A stretch of 55,599 nt of DNA from Ignavibacteria bacterium (GCA_019694675.1 JAIBBK010000033.1:1-55599), one strand, 5' to 3'. Shown: positions 8,587-18,172, counted from the stretch's first letter. Notes: generated by a model from the sequence alone, not told the origin. Translations and numbers: made by a program.

Positions 8587-10206
8587 ATGAACTCTCAACC
8601 AGGGCCTGACGCTTCGGTAGCATTCAGATTTCCCGCCGAAACAAGCATATACTTTTTCCTGCTGATACTTTCGGCGCTTTTTGTGTCTGTCAACATCTCA
8701 CAGAATATTGAACGGAGCATTCAGGTGATATCGGAACCCGGTGAGACTGAAACAGGCAAGCCGCTTCTTCCAGACATCCTCGGCGAGCAAAGCTCAGCAC
8801 AGCTGATCCTGGCATACGCCAAACCGCTGGTTGTCCCTGCAGTCACTGCAGTCCTGCTTTTACTTGCAACGTCTGTTCTTTACTTCGCATATCCTGTTTT
8901 GATCTTGAGGAAAGTCAAACAACCTGCAGTGGTTTCGGGAACGCTTGCGGCAACAAAGGATTATGTCTCAGATGTTGCATTTGCATTCGGAGCAAAAGTG
9001 GATGTTGTCCTTAACTCAACACTGCTGTCAGCCAATGCAAGGGCATTCGGCACCGGCATTAAGAATTACATTAAGCTCGACGCAGGGCTTGCACTGCTTA
9101 AGCTGAAGGCAAATGATGTGTTCAATGCAATTATCGGACATGAACTTGGGCATGTGATCAACAAAGACATTCCGAAGACTTACATTGCCGTTGTTATCTG
9201 GTATTCAGTTGCTGTACTGTTCGTCATTCCCCTGTTCATTGTACTCGGATTCGTATTTATTCAGGGCATCATGGATAAAGCACTTCCCGACGGTCTGGAC
9301 GGAACGGAGATACGGAAAATACTCACTGTAAATGTTCCGTTTCTCATCAAGCCGTTACTTCAGATAATCCTTCTGCTAATTCTCATTATATTCTTCAGGA
9401 ACAGGGTGTTGCGGTCAAGAGAGTTCTATGCGGATCTGAGAAGCGCCGAAATGGGCAACCGGGATGGACTCCTGAAGATCCTGAAAAGCGAAAAGCCTGA
9501 AAGGCACGGATTCTTCAGGAAATTGCTTGCCTATCATCCTTCTTCAGCGGGTCGGGCGAAAGTGGTCGAAGACCCTTTGCAGTTATTCAGATCGGACAGG
9601 ATCGCATCTTTCTTCACAGGTGTGCTGAGCGCCGTCATCGTTAATGCTTCATTCTTTCCGCTGATGAACCTTGCACTGCTCTTGTCACTTGTTATCTTTC
9701 CTGAAAAGGACACGACAGGAAGTGCCGGAGATGTGCTCCGCTTTTTCATCGCCGCAGCTATTCCCTTTTTGCTTGTTCTGACAATTGCTCTTGTATTCTC
9801 GTCACTCATTGCATTAAGTATAGGATTGCAGTCAATGAAGCAATCCTATGCCTCAGTGTTCAGCGGAACTTATGCAGGCAGAAAGGGAGCTGACATTATA
9901 CTTATTCCTCTGATCTTTACAGCAGGCGCAGAGGCGGGTTTCCTTCTTCAGCCGTTCTACGATCTTTCGCCGGCAACACCCGTGCAATTCCTGATTGCCG
10001 CCCTTACGGATTTGATGCTGATTGCATCTTTGTCTTTTGTCATTGCGTATTCAGGTTTTGCAGGAAGATCGCTGGCATCTGCAAATCCTGCAGCGCCGGC
10101 GTTCAGGAGAAAAGTGAGATCTGTATTGGCGCTTGAGACAGTGGCAATGACTTTCATCTGGCTTGCGGCTGTTGCCGCAAGAATTTACATGACTTCACAA
10201 CAATAA
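8587..10206 (+). CDS. M48-family membrane metallopeptidase
   Basis: 539 aa. The zinc motif HELGH (residues 185-189) is followed by a third-ligand region of the M48 type (REFYADLRSAEMG). It has at least six hydrophobic segments: N-terminal signal anchor (about 17-36), about 80-100, about 200-230, about 255-275 and several after 340. The topology resembles HtpX/Ste24-like proteases, but the C-terminal membrane half is longer than in HtpX. Likely an inner-membrane protease with the active site on the cytoplasmic face. Start ATG directly follows the upstream stop. Confidence 0.88.
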   Translation: MNSQPGPDASVAFRFPAETSIYFFLLILSALFVSVNISQNIERSIQVISEPGETETGKPLLPDILGEQSSAQLILAYAKPLVVPAVTAVLLLLATSVLYFAYPVLILRKVKQPAVVSGTLAATKDYVSDVAFAFGAKVDVVLNSTLLSANARAFGTGIKNYIKLDAGLALLKLKANDVFNAIIGHELGHVINKDIPKTYIAVVIWYSVAVLFVIPLFIVLGFVFIQGIMDKALPDGLDGTEIRKILTVNVPFLIKPLLQIILLLILIIFFRNRVLRSREFYADLRSAEMGNRDGLLKILKSEKPERHGFFRKLLAYHPSSAGRAKVVEDPLQLFRSDRIASFFTGVLSAVIVNASFFPLMNLALLLSLVIFPEKDTTGSAGDVLRFFIAAAIPFLLVLTIALVFSSLIALSIGLQSMKQSYASVFSGTYAGRKGADIILIPLIFTAGAEAGFLLQPFYDLSPATPVQFLIAALTDLMLIASLSFVIAYSGFAGRSLASANPAAPAFRRKVRSVLALETVAMTFIWLAAVAARIYMTSQQ

Positions 10207-10219
10207 AATAAAAACAGCA

Positions 10220-10627
10220 ATGTTCAGGTCAATTCAGGGGATCGGCGGTGTGTTCATATATGCCAATGATGCTCCGGCAATGAGAAACTGGTATTCCAAA
10301 GTGTTCGGGCTTGTTCCCGACGATCCTGAAAGCGAGATCTTTTATGTGGAATACAGGTACCTAAACCACAAAGACCCTGAAGTCAAGGAGAGCTTCTCCT
10401 GGGCTATCATTCCGGCAAAGGAAAAACTCGACACCTCTTCTCAAAGGTATTTCATCAACTACCGCGTAAGAAATATGGATGAGTTCATAAGGCATCTTAA
10501 TGAGATCGGCATTGAATGCAGTGAAGTGAAGGACTTTCCCGAGGGCAGGTTCACTTCCATTACAGATCCGGAGAATAACCGGCTCGAAATATGGGAACCT
10601 TCCGGGAAATTTATGACATGGGAATAA
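10220..10627 (+). CDS. VOC (glyoxalase/bleomycin-resistance fold) protein
   Basis: 135 aa. One VOC module: the first beta-alpha-beta unit GVFIYANDAPAMRNWYSKVFGL and the second NMDEFIRHLNEIGIE followed by SITDPENNRLEIWEPS. The terminal Glu of LEIWE is the usual metal ligand. Function within the superfamily (lyase, dioxygenase or antibiotic binding) cannot be assigned. It starts 13 bases after the M48 gene and its stop abuts the ATG of the next gene, so it is inside an operon. Confidence 0.88.
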   Translation: MFRSIQGIGGVFIYANDAPAMRNWYSKVFGLVPDDPESEIFYVEYRYLNHKDPEVKESFSWAIIPAKEKLDTSSQRYFINYRVRNMDEFIRHLNEIGIECSEVKDFPEGRFTSITDPENNRLEIWEPSGKFMTWE

Positions 10628-12154
10628 ATGGCCGACCTGATTAAGAAGACTCCGGCTATTGTTTACATCATCGCACTTGCAGGATTTGGTGTGCAGATGT
10701 GGGCGGGACTTAACTATGATATGTTCCGTGACGAGTTCTACTATCTTGAATGCGCAAGGCACCTTGACTGGGGGTATGTTGATCATCCTCCCTTCTCCAT
10801 ACTCAAACTATGGGCATGGATTTCCTTCTTCGGAGATTCGCAGGTGAGTATACGAATAATCCCTTCCGTTTTGTTTTCTCTTATGATCATCCTTTCGTCA
10901 TTCATCACAAAGAGCATGAAAGGAAGTCCGTTCTCACAGATCATCACAGCGCTCGCGGTATTCTCCTGTCCGCAGTATCTCGGACTTACCGGCTTCTACT
11001 CAATGAACGCATTTGACCTCTTCTTCTGGGCATTGCTGTTTTTGATACTTCTGTTCATCATCAACACTGAGAACCAAAAGCTGTGGCTGCTTTTCGGACT
11101 CTTCTTTGGAATTGCGCTTATGAACAAGTTCACCATTGGGGTACTGGCAATTTCAGTAAGCATCGGTGTTTACTTCACATATTTCCGGAAGATCACGAAA
11201 AACTTCTATTACAACATCTCATCTCTGGTTGCAATTCTGATCTTCCTCCCTTTCATGATCTGGAACTATGCAAATGGCTTTCCGACAATTGAGTTCATGC
11301 GAAATGCATCTTTGTACAAGAACGCGGACATTGGCTTGGGAGAGTTCTTTCTGTCGCAGATCATAAGCATGGGACCGGTCATTTCCCTTCTCTGGCTCGG
11401 TGGATTGGGATACATACTGCTTTCGGCACGAATGAGCAGATACAGGTTCTTCGGCTACATATACGTTATTACATTCTTCATTCTTTCCGTTTTCAACAGC
11501 AAACCTTACTACATGGCAGGTGCATACTTCCCGCTCATTTCTGCAGGTGCAATTGCAGTGACTTCTTTCTCATCTCAGAGGATGAACAAGAGTCTGGGAT
11601 ATGCTTCGGCCGCTCTTCTTCTGATAAGTTTCATTGTGTTTTCACCTATGGCTATTCCGGTCCTGCCTCCTGAGCGGTTCATCGAATATTCTGCCGCCCT
11701 TGGGTTCAGGCCTCAGGAATCGGAAAGGCATGAGCAGGGTGAACTTCCTCAGCACTTTGCTGACAGATTCGGCTGGAGGGAACTTACTGATGAAGTCGCA
11801 TCTGCTTATTATTCACTGCCTGAAGATGAAAGAAAAAGCACGGCGATCTACGGACAAAACTACGGCGAGTCGGGAGCAGTCACTTACTATGGCAGGAGCA
11901 AAGGACTACCGCCGGCCATAAGCGGGCACAACAGTTACTGGCTGTGGGGACCCGGAACGGGTGAGATCAAAACGGTGATTATCATCGGCGGAGAAATCGA
12001 AGATCATCTTGAAGCTTTTGAAGACGTTGTACTGCATGGCAGGGTAATGAGCAGGTTCAGCATGCCGTATGAAAACGATCTTCCGGTTTACATTGCTCGC
12101 AAGCCGAAAGCGGGTCTGATAGAGATATGGAATGAAACAAAGCACTACAACTGA
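10628..12154 (+). CDS. GT39-type (ArnT/PMT-like) membrane glycosyltransferase
   Basis: 508 aa with about ten hydrophobic segments in the first 345 residues and a soluble C-terminal domain of about 150 residues. The first periplasmic loop has FRDEFYYLECARHLDWGYVD, with the Asp-Glu pair (35-36) and the DHPP motif expected of polyprenyl-phosphate-sugar-dependent transferases (PMT/ArnT, GT-C fold). It would transfer a sugar from a lipid carrier to protein, lipid A or another envelope acceptor; the acceptor is not evident. Its ATG abuts the stop of the VOC gene. Convergent with the repair operon. Confidence 0.87.
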   Translation: MADLIKKTPAIVYIIALAGFGVQMWAGLNYDMFRDEFYYLECARHLDWGYVDHPPFSILKLWAWISFFGDSQVSIRIIPSVLFSLMIILSSFITKSMKGSPFSQIITALAVFSCPQYLGLTGFYSMNAFDLFFWALLFLILLFIINTENQKLWLLFGLFFGIALMNKFTIGVLAISVSIGVYFTYFRKITKNFYYNISSLVAILIFLPFMIWNYANGFPTIEFMRNASLYKNADIGLGEFFLSQIISMGPVISLLWLGGLGYILLSARMSRYRFFGYIYVITFFILSVFNSKPYYMAGAYFPLISAGAIAVTSFSSQRMNKSLGYASAALLLISFIVFSPMAIPVLPPERFIEYSAALGFRPQESERHEQGELPQHFADRFGWRELTDEVASAYYSLPEDERKSTAIYGQNYGESGAVTYYGRSKGLPPAISGHNSYWLWGPGTGEIKTVIIIGGEIEDHLEAFEDVVLHGRVMSRFSMPYENDLPVYIARKPKAGLIEIWNETKHYN

Positions 12155-12163
12155 CTGCGCCGG

Positions 12164-12844
12164 TTACATCGGAACAACCCTTGGGTGAATTCCGTCATTT
12201 ACAATTGCAAATATCCCGTCTCCCCTTTCAGGCCTGATAATGTGATTGCCTGTGAACTCTCCAAAGGCAGGAAGTGTCAGGGTCTTCTTCCTCAAATGAA
12301 AGCACTGAAGCACTGCAGACTGCCTTGCTTTCCCGAAAACTCTGACTGCCGGATGAATGTGTCCGTGTATCGATATCAAAGAGTCTTCAACAGCATCTCC
12401 CGGAATGTGTACAAGGTGAAATCCTCTTAACCTGTATTCTTCAACTGCCTCCAGCCCCAGTGCGTTAAACTCATGATCCGGGATCCTGTCATGATTGCCT
12501 CTGACCAATGTAAAAGCTGTAGAGCTGAAAGATTTTCTCCAGCCGGAAAAAAGCTCTGCATCCTTTTCATGCCCTATGTGAAACAGGTCTCCGAGGATAA
12601 TCACTCTTGCCGGGCACACTGCCCTGATCAGATTGCCGAGTTTCAGGAGATCTGCCGAATAGAGAGATGAAGGCACTGCTATTCCGGACCGCCTGAAGTG
12701 CGAAGATTTTCCGAGATGAATATCTGAGAGTAGCAGCTCTGAAGTTCCGGGGAAAAGAACTGCTTTCTCAGGAAGAAGCACAGCTTCTTCGTCTGCAAAC
12801 CTTATGCGTACTGAGCCTTCGGGGTTATATTCAGTTGTCTTCAT
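12164..12844 (-). CDS. pdeM: ligase-associated metallophosphoesterase PdeM
   Basis: 226 aa. All calcineurin-like phosphoesterase motifs are present: SDIHLGK, GDLFHIG, RGNHDR and HGHIHP. The signature KSSHFRRSGIAVP after the first motif is typical of the Mn-dependent DNA nuclease/phosphoesterase that accompanies the Lhr-type helicase and ATP-dependent ligase in bacterial repair clusters. It overlaps the helicase gene by 14 bases and is the last gene of the operon. Likely role: phosphodiesterase/nuclease on damaged DNA, in the cytoplasm. Confidence 0.93.
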   Translation of the reverse strand: MKTTEYNPEGSVRIRFADEEAVLLPEKAVLFPGTSELLLSDIHLGKSSHFRRSGIAVPSSLYSADLLKLGNLIRAVCPARVIILGDLFHIGHEKDAELFSGWRKSFSSTAFTLVRGNHDRIPDHEFNALGLEAVEEYRLRGFHLVHIPGDAVEDSLISIHGHIHPAVRVFGKARQSAVLQCFHLRKKTLTLPAFGEFTGNHIIRPERGDGIFAIVNDGIHPRVVPM

Positions 12845-15290
12845 ATTCGATCTGCATCTTCTTTACCCTGTCTTCAAGTTTCTCCGAAGTAAGCTTCTCT
12901 CTTCCGAGGCGGTCAACAAGTATCGGGAATGAGAATGGTGAAGGCCTTTCAGGATAGGTGATAATGAGTTTCTGTTTCTGCATTCTCAGAAGTGCGCTCA
13001 TCATTCTGTAATACTCAAGCTGCTGCTGAAGCATCTCGTCATAGGCCTGCTTCAATAGAAGGTTGTCCGGCTCGTATTTGCTGAACACTTCGAAGAGCAG
13101 TTCAGACGACGCCTGAAGGCTCTTGCCTGTCTTGTACTTTCCGGGATATCCCTGAAATATAAGCCCGGAGATCCTTGCAATCTGCCTGAACCTCCTCTTT
13201 GCAAGTTCAGTGCTGTTCATGCTTTGAAGTATATCCTGTTCAAGATTGTCGGTACTCAGCAATCCGCTGTCGAGCGCTTCATGCAGTGGAATTTCCGAAT
13301 CGCTGAGCAGTTCAAATCCGTAGTCATTCATGGCAAATGAGAAGGTCATGGGTTTCAGACGCGATAACCTGCACCCGAACAATGCGGCAAGTCCTTCGTG
13401 TGCAAGCCTTCCTTCAAAAGGATACACGAACATGTGATGACCTTCATCTGATTCGAACATCTCGATCAGCAGTTCGTTCTTCCCGGGAACATGCGAAAGA
13501 TCCGATTGCAGTCTCACTAACGGCTGAATGGCTTTGAGTTCGGGACCTTCTGCTTCCGGCAGAAGGCACTCGCCGAGCTTCATTCTGAGCAGTTCAGCAA
13601 GCTGAGAAGAAAGAGGCATCCGCCCTCCCATCCAGCTTGGCACACGGGTGCTGCGCTTTTTGGACCGCTTCACATATGCAACCGATTCCCTGACCCTTAC
13701 GAGCTCAAGGTTTCTTCCTGCAAACGAAAACACATCTCCCGTCCTCATTGCGGCAATGAAATCCTCTTCCACAGAACCCAGCGCTCCTCCCGTCATGAGT
13801 TTGACTATCATGCTCATTTCACTCACTATTGTACCAATGGACAATTTATGGAACAGGAGCTTCCTCCTTTCCGTGATCCTGTACCGGCCTTCGGTGAACT
13901 CTACTTTTGAATACTCATCGTAATTGCGAAGTACCTCGCCGCCGTGCACTATGAAGTTCATGACCCATCCCCATTCTTCGTCCGTAAGATCGCCGTATGA
14001 GAATGTGTTCCTGATCTCACTCAGTGCTTTCCCCGGCTCAAGTCCGTCTCCGGCCGCAAGTGTAAGCAGATATTGTATGAGAACGTCGATCGGTTTGAGA
14101 ACGGGCTGTCTGCTCTCAAGAAGCTCCGAGCCGACTGCATGCTTCAATGCCGCGCCTTCTACAAGTTCAAGCGAGTGAGTGGGAACAAAGAAGATCCTGC
14201 TTGTTGCATCGGGCCTGTGGCCGCTCCTTCCTGCGCGCTGGAGAAATCTCGCAACTCCCTTGGGACTTCCGATCTGTATCACGGTGTCAACAGGATAGAA
14301 GTCAACTCCAAGATCAAGGCTTGATGTGCAGACTACCGCTTTCAGCTTTCCCTTGTGCAGGCTCGATTCAACCCAGTCGCGGATCCTTCTGTCAATCGAG
14401 CCATGATGAAGCGCAATGTTTCCCGCAAATTCGGGATGATGTTCGAGGAGTTTCTGGTACCAAATCTCAGACTGCGATCTTGTATTCGTAAAGATCAGCG
14501 TTGAACCCGAATTGTTTATTACTGACACTACCTTCTCAAGCATCTTGATCCCAAGATATCCCGCCCAAGGATACCTCTCCACTTCATCGGGAATCATTGA
14601 GCTGATCGAAATGCTCTTCTTCACTTCAGAACGGACGATCTTGCTTTTGCCTCTTTTACTTCCGAGAAGCACTAGAAGAGACTCTTTCAGATTCCCTATT
14701 GTTGCGGAGATGCCCCATATTCTCGCCTTCGGATTCACCGCCCTGATTCGTGAAAGCGCAAGCTCCGTCTGCACTCCCCGCTTGCTTCCGAGAAGTTCAT
14801 GCCACTCGTCAACTACAACGCATTCAAGCTGTTCAAAGAATTTCTCATGTTCTTTTGACGCGATCATCAGGTGAAGACTCTCGGGAGTTGTGATGAGTAC
14901 CTGAAATTCATTCTTCTTTTGCTTTGCCTTCATTGCGGCTGTAGTGTCGCCCGTTCTTGTGCTGATCTTCCATTCAATCCCGAGACCCCCCGCTGAATCC
15001 TTCAACGCCCGCTCGATGTCTTTGGAAAGCGCCTTTAGCGGCGTCACCCAAAGCAGTTTCAGCCCCTCGCCTTTTTTCGGCTTCAGTTTTCCTGTGTTAA
15101 GATGCTTTGAAAGAACTGCAAACCAGAGCGCAAAGGTCTTACCGCTTCCTGTGGGAGCATTCAGAATTCCGTCATAGCCTTTCCTGTAAAGATCCCATAC
15201 TTCTCTCTGAAAGAGAAACGGTTTCCAGCCCTTTGAATCAAACCACTCATTGATACTCCTGTCGGCTCCTGTATAGTCTGTCTTTTTCAT
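12831..15290 (-). CDS. Lhr-type DEXH helicase of the ligase-associated repair cluster
   Basis: 819 aa, the length of an Lhr-Core protein. Walker A NAPTGSGKT (44-52), Walker B DEWH (161-164), motif III SATIGN, motif V/VI SSLDLGVDF and RAGRSGHRP, then the winged-helix and Lhr-specific C-terminal domains. Lhr-Core enzymes are ATP-dependent 3'-to-5' translocases and helicases, studied in Pseudomonas putida in the same gene context. The gene starts inside the 3' end of the ligase gene (4-base overlap) and overlaps pdeM at its end. Sequence shows no defects. Confidence 0.94.
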   Translation of the reverse strand: MKKTDYTGADRSINEWFDSKGWKPFLFQREVWDLYRKGYDGILNAPTGSGKTFALWFAVLSKHLNTGKLKPKKGEGLKLLWVTPLKALSKDIERALKDSAGGLGIEWKISTRTGDTTAAMKAKQKKNEFQVLITTPESLHLMIASKEHEKFFEQLECVVVDEWHELLGSKRGVQTELALSRIRAVNPKARIWGISATIGNLKESLLVLLGSKRGKSKIVRSEVKKSISISSMIPDEVERYPWAGYLGIKMLEKVVSVINNSGSTLIFTNTRSQSEIWYQKLLEHHPEFAGNIALHHGSIDRRIRDWVESSLHKGKLKAVVCTSSLDLGVDFYPVDTVIQIGSPKGVARFLQRAGRSGHRPDATSRIFFVPTHSLELVEGAALKHAVGSELLESRQPVLKPIDVLIQYLLTLAAGDGLEPGKALSEIRNTFSYGDLTDEEWGWVMNFIVHGGEVLRNYDEYSKVEFTEGRYRITERRKLLFHKLSIGTIVSEMSMIVKLMTGGALGSVEEDFIAAMRTGDVFSFAGRNLELVRVRESVAYVKRSKKRSTRVPSWMGGRMPLSSQLAELLRMKLGECLLPEAEGPELKAIQPLVRLQSDLSHVPGKNELLIEMFESDEGHHMFVYPFEGRLAHEGLAALFGCRLSRLKPMTFSFAMNDYGFELLSDSEIPLHEALDSGLLSTDNLEQDILQSMNSTELAKRRFRQIARISGLIFQGYPGKYKTGKSLQASSELLFEVFSKYEPDNLLLKQAYDEMLQQQLEYYRMMSALLRMQKQKLIITYPERPSPFSFPILVDRLGREKLTSEKLEDRVKKMQIEYEDN

Positions 15291-16873
15291 TCTGCATTGA
15301 GAAGTACTTTCAGTGAGCTTAATGTGCCGGCATCATGCGGCTGTTTCTCCTTTTTCCACTTTGAGATTTTCGGAGATCGAAGCGCAATACCTGACTTCCT
15401 TCTTGCAGATACCGTCACTCCTTCAAATTCGATCTCGAATACAAGTTCGGGCTTCACTGTCCTGACAGGCCCGTATCTCTCGAGTGTGTTCAGCCGGATG
15501 TAGTTGTCGATCTCCATCATTTCCGATTTCCCGAGTCCTCTGCTTGTTCTGGCTATAGTCACCATCTTCTCTTCGTGCCACACGGCAAATGTATATTCAG
15601 TCAGCAGTGCGGATGAGGAATCCGGCGAGGGACTTGCGCATGTAAGCACTGCATCAATCCTGACCGGCTCCCGCTTAAGTTTCAGCCACAGTTCACCTGT
15701 GCATCCGGGATCATAAATTGAGTCAATTCGCCTGAGTAATATTCCTTCTGTGCCTTTGTTTACTATCGTCTGCAATATGCCGCTCAACTCTTTCCATGAT
15801 GTAAATCTGATCTTCTCGGATATTTCAATGATCTCAGGGCTGAAGTGCTTTGACAATGCTTCCAGAAGTTCTCTGCGTTCTGAGAGTTTCAGGATTCGCA
15901 CATCATCCCCGTTGCACTCAAGCATGTCGAAAGCTATGTAAACTGCCGGAAATTCCAGGAGTGTTCGGGGAGTGGGTTTCTTAATTGATGCACGGCGCTG
16001 AAGAGAACCGAATGAAAGAGGCTTACCGGCTTTCCTGCAAACGATCACGCCGTCCAGGACCGTACCTTCTGGAAGTTCCGATGATGCACGGCTAACTTCC
16101 GGAAACTTATCCGTAATGATCTCCTCACCTTCTGACCACAAACAGAATTCTCCATTCTTTCTTATCAACTGCGCCCTGATCCCGTCAATGCTCCACTCGG
16201 CAATCCACTCTTGTTTCTTTCCCAGTTCCGCCGGGTTTCCATTCAACACTCCGGCAACGCAGAACGGACAGGGCCTTACCAGACTTGCGGCTCTCTCAGC
16301 ATTTTCCACAACCTCCGGGTAGTATGAATTTTCCGGTCTCCAGTTCCCCGATATGATCCGCGCGGCTGTGTAAGCATCGGTATTCTCATAAATTGCAACC
16401 GCCTTTGCAAGCTGTCCGTGTGTTGCGCACCTCTTCAGGCCGCCTGTGAGAAGTCTGTTGAAAGCATACAGTTCCGCCTTCCCCAGTGACTCCCTGATCT
16501 CATTAATGCCTTCCCTGAGTTCGTGTTCGCTCATTTCTGAAGAGCGCGAGATGAACCTGCAGCAGTCTTCCAGACTTATTGAAGAACTCGCGCCGGAATT
16601 ATGCAGAAGCAAAGTCATCGTCTCCGCAAGATCGCCGGAAAAGCTCAGGCTATCTTCAAACAGCCGGCTGTCAATGCCCGCAGTCTCCAGTGTCCACTCT
16701 ATGAGTTTAGAAGAAGTGAAATTCTTCTTCAGTCTTCCTCCCGAAAGCAAAAAGATCATCCAGAGCTTGTCTCTGTCCTTTGAGTTTTCGAGATACTCAA
16801 CAATAAAAGCCGTCTTTTCGGAAGGATCACTGGTGTTAAGAAGATCCTCTATGAGTTTGCCGAACTCTTTCAT
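15287..16873 (-). CDS. cluster-type ATP-dependent DNA ligase with substituted motif I lysine
   Basis: 528 aa from ATG at 16873, which overlaps the exonuclease stop by 4 bases; an upstream in-frame extension runs antisense-free inside the exonuclease and is discarded. N-terminal DNA-binding domain (about 1-200), nucleotidyltransferase (about 220-405), OB fold after LWLKLKREPVRIDAVL. The motif I alignment is unambiguous (AEWSIDGIRAQL, where relatives have EWKxDGIR), but the nucleophilic Lys is Ser228 (codon AGC at 16190-16192). Motif III FDMLE is present, motif IV reads EGILLRR rather than ending in LK, motif V keeps two Lys. The frame is intact and length normal. Without Lys the enzyme should not form ligase-AMP, so it may be a structural, end-binding or AMP-independent component. 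Confidence 0.9.
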   Translation of the reverse strand: MKEFGKLIEDLLNTSDPSEKTAFIVEYLENSKDRDKLWMIFLLSGGRLKKNFTSSKLIEWTLETAGIDSRLFEDSLSFSGDLAETMTLLLHNSGASSSISLEDCCRFISRSSEMSEHELREGINEIRESLGKAELYAFNRLLTGGLKRCATHGQLAKAVAIYENTDAYTAARIISGNWRPENSYYPEVVENAERAASLVRPCPFCVAGVLNGNPAELGKKQEWIAEWSIDGIRAQLIRKNGEFCLWSEGEEIITDKFPEVSRASSELPEGTVLDGVIVCRKAGKPLSFGSLQRRASIKKPTPRTLLEFPAVYIAFDMLECNGDDVRILKLSERRELLEALSKHFSPEIIEISEKIRFTSWKELSGILQTIVNKGTEGILLRRIDSIYDPGCTGELWLKLKREPVRIDAVLTCASPSPDSSSALLTEYTFAVWHEEKMVTIARTSRGLGKSEMMEIDNYIRLNTLERYGPVRTVKPELVFEIEFEGVTVSARRKSGIALRSPKISKWKKEKQPHDAGTLSSLKVLLNAE

Positions 16874-17883
16874 CCGCCGCTCCGTACTGAAGCAGTTTCT
16901 GTACCGGGCTTTAGTGTTCCTCCGCGAACAGGAGTTGCGTTGATCCCGTTTACATTCAGCCACCGTGAGAATTCATCCGCAAATCCGTGCACAACAAAGA
17001 CCCGTTCCGCTTCCGACTGCCTTACAACTTCATTGAGACCGTTCCAGTCTGCATGATCCGATACGGGGAAGCCCGCACCGGCATTGCGTGATCTTCTGCT
17101 CCCGCGCACCGCCATCCAGCCTGAGGCAAAGGCCTTGGTGTATGGCGCAAGTTTTTCTGCATCGTCAGATCCCGTGAATGAAGGAGGTACAATTGAGAGC
17201 GCGCCCTTCATTTCCTTCGTCACTGTCTGGAAGTTCATGACTCTCGCTTCCGGTACATCATATCCTGATCTTCTTACTGCATCGTTGGTTCTCTCGATCA
17301 GCGGATGAACATACAGGTGCGGAATATGGCGGTGCAAGAGCTTGATCAGTCTTTGAGATTTGCCAAGCGAGTATGCACAAAGAAATGATGTTAAACCTTT
17401 CGCTGAATTCCTCTTCCACCAGTCAACTACCGAGTCTCTGATAATTTCCTGCTTATCCCATTTGAAGAGCGGTAATGCAAATGTTGATTCGGTAACCAGA
17501 ACGTTGCACCTTAACAGTTCGAAACTTTCCGAGAGACCGTCGCTCTCCGTCTTGTAATCACCGGTGACAACGCATACCTCTCCTCCGAATTCGAGCCTCA
17601 CCTGTGCGGATCCGGGAACGTGCCCCGCAGGATAAAGCGAAATGCTGACTCCGTTGATCATCACTTCCTCTCCGAACTCAATTCCCTCTATTGAAGCTGA
17701 AGTGCCGATCCTGTGCCTCAGTATGCCGGCATTGCCCCGCGACGTGAGATATGCGCGACTGCCTTTCCGCGCGTGGTCTGAATGTGAATGTGTTATCACT
17801 GCCTTGTCAACCGAACGTGACGGATCTATGTAGATTCCTGCTCTCGGACAGAAGATTCCGGACGGAGTAAATTCTATGAGCAA
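16870..17883 (-). CDS. ligase-associated MBL-fold DNA exonuclease
   Basis: 337 aa. Metallo-beta-lactamase/beta-CASP motifs: THSHSDHAR, VVTGDYK, TESTFALPLF, SDHADWNGL and VVHGF. This is the exonuclease that heads the four-gene cluster with ligase, Lhr helicase and PdeM. Expected to trim DNA ends with metal cofactors. First gene of the operon by position: nothing co-directional lies within 350 bases upstream, and the ligase ATG overlaps its stop. ATG/alternative start is ambiguous by a few codons; the position 17883 gives MLIEFTPSGIFCPRAGIYID, the normal family N-terminus. Confidence 0.92.
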   Translation of the reverse strand: MLIEFTPSGIFCPRAGIYIDPSRSVDKAVITHSHSDHARKGSRAYLTSRGNAGILRHRIGTSASIEGIEFGEEVMINGVSISLYPAGHVPGSAQVRLEFGGEVCVVTGDYKTESDGLSESFELLRCNVLVTESTFALPLFKWDKQEIIRDSVVDWWKRNSAKGLTSFLCAYSLGKSQRLIKLLHRHIPHLYVHPLIERTNDAVRRSGYDVPEARVMNFQTVTKEMKGALSIVPPSFTGSDDAEKLAPYTKAFASGWMAVRGSRRSRNAGAGFPVSDHADWNGLNEVVRQSEAERVFVVHGFADEFSRWLNVNGINATPVRGGTLKPGTETASVRSGG

Positions 17884-18120
17884 ATGTGTGAATGTTAGAC
17901 TGAAAGTTAATCAAAGCCGCTGCTTTATAAAATCAACTAATAAAGCAGGGGCATCGGATCATCAATTGTTTCAGGATAATTCCCGGATATTATCACACAT
18001 CTTCACGATAGATATTCCCAATGAATTATTGGCGCCGGGAAGTGATGACATTCTTATGAGCGATCCGCGTCCGCTGTGTTTGACAAATGTGAATTCTGTT
18101 TCAAACTGATACTTAGGGCG

Positions 18121-18151
18121 TTGTATGACTCGGTTCTTATGACTACTTTTG
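18121..18151 (+). promoter_or_regulatory. candidate Bacteroidota-type promoter
   Basis: TTG at 18121-18123, then 20 bases, then TACTTTTG at 18144-18151, matching the TTTG / TAnnTTTG consensus of Bacteroidota vegetative promoters. It ends 21 bases before the ATG of the barrel protein gene. Confidence 0.5.
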
Positions 18152-18172
18152 CAAAATTTTAAACAAAGACAA

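Noticed and set aside
16874..16963. N-terminal extension of the ligase reading frame
   Set aside because: These 30 codons lie inside the exonuclease gene, have an unusual Arg/Cys composition, and the ATG at 16873 gives the normal ligase start with a 4-base overlap.
17884..18172. Small ORFs on both strands between the exonuclease and barrel genes
   Set aside because: They overlap the promoter-like elements or the signal peptide of the barrel gene and have no start signals. The minus-strand reading (HSGRGSLIRM...) matched no family I know.
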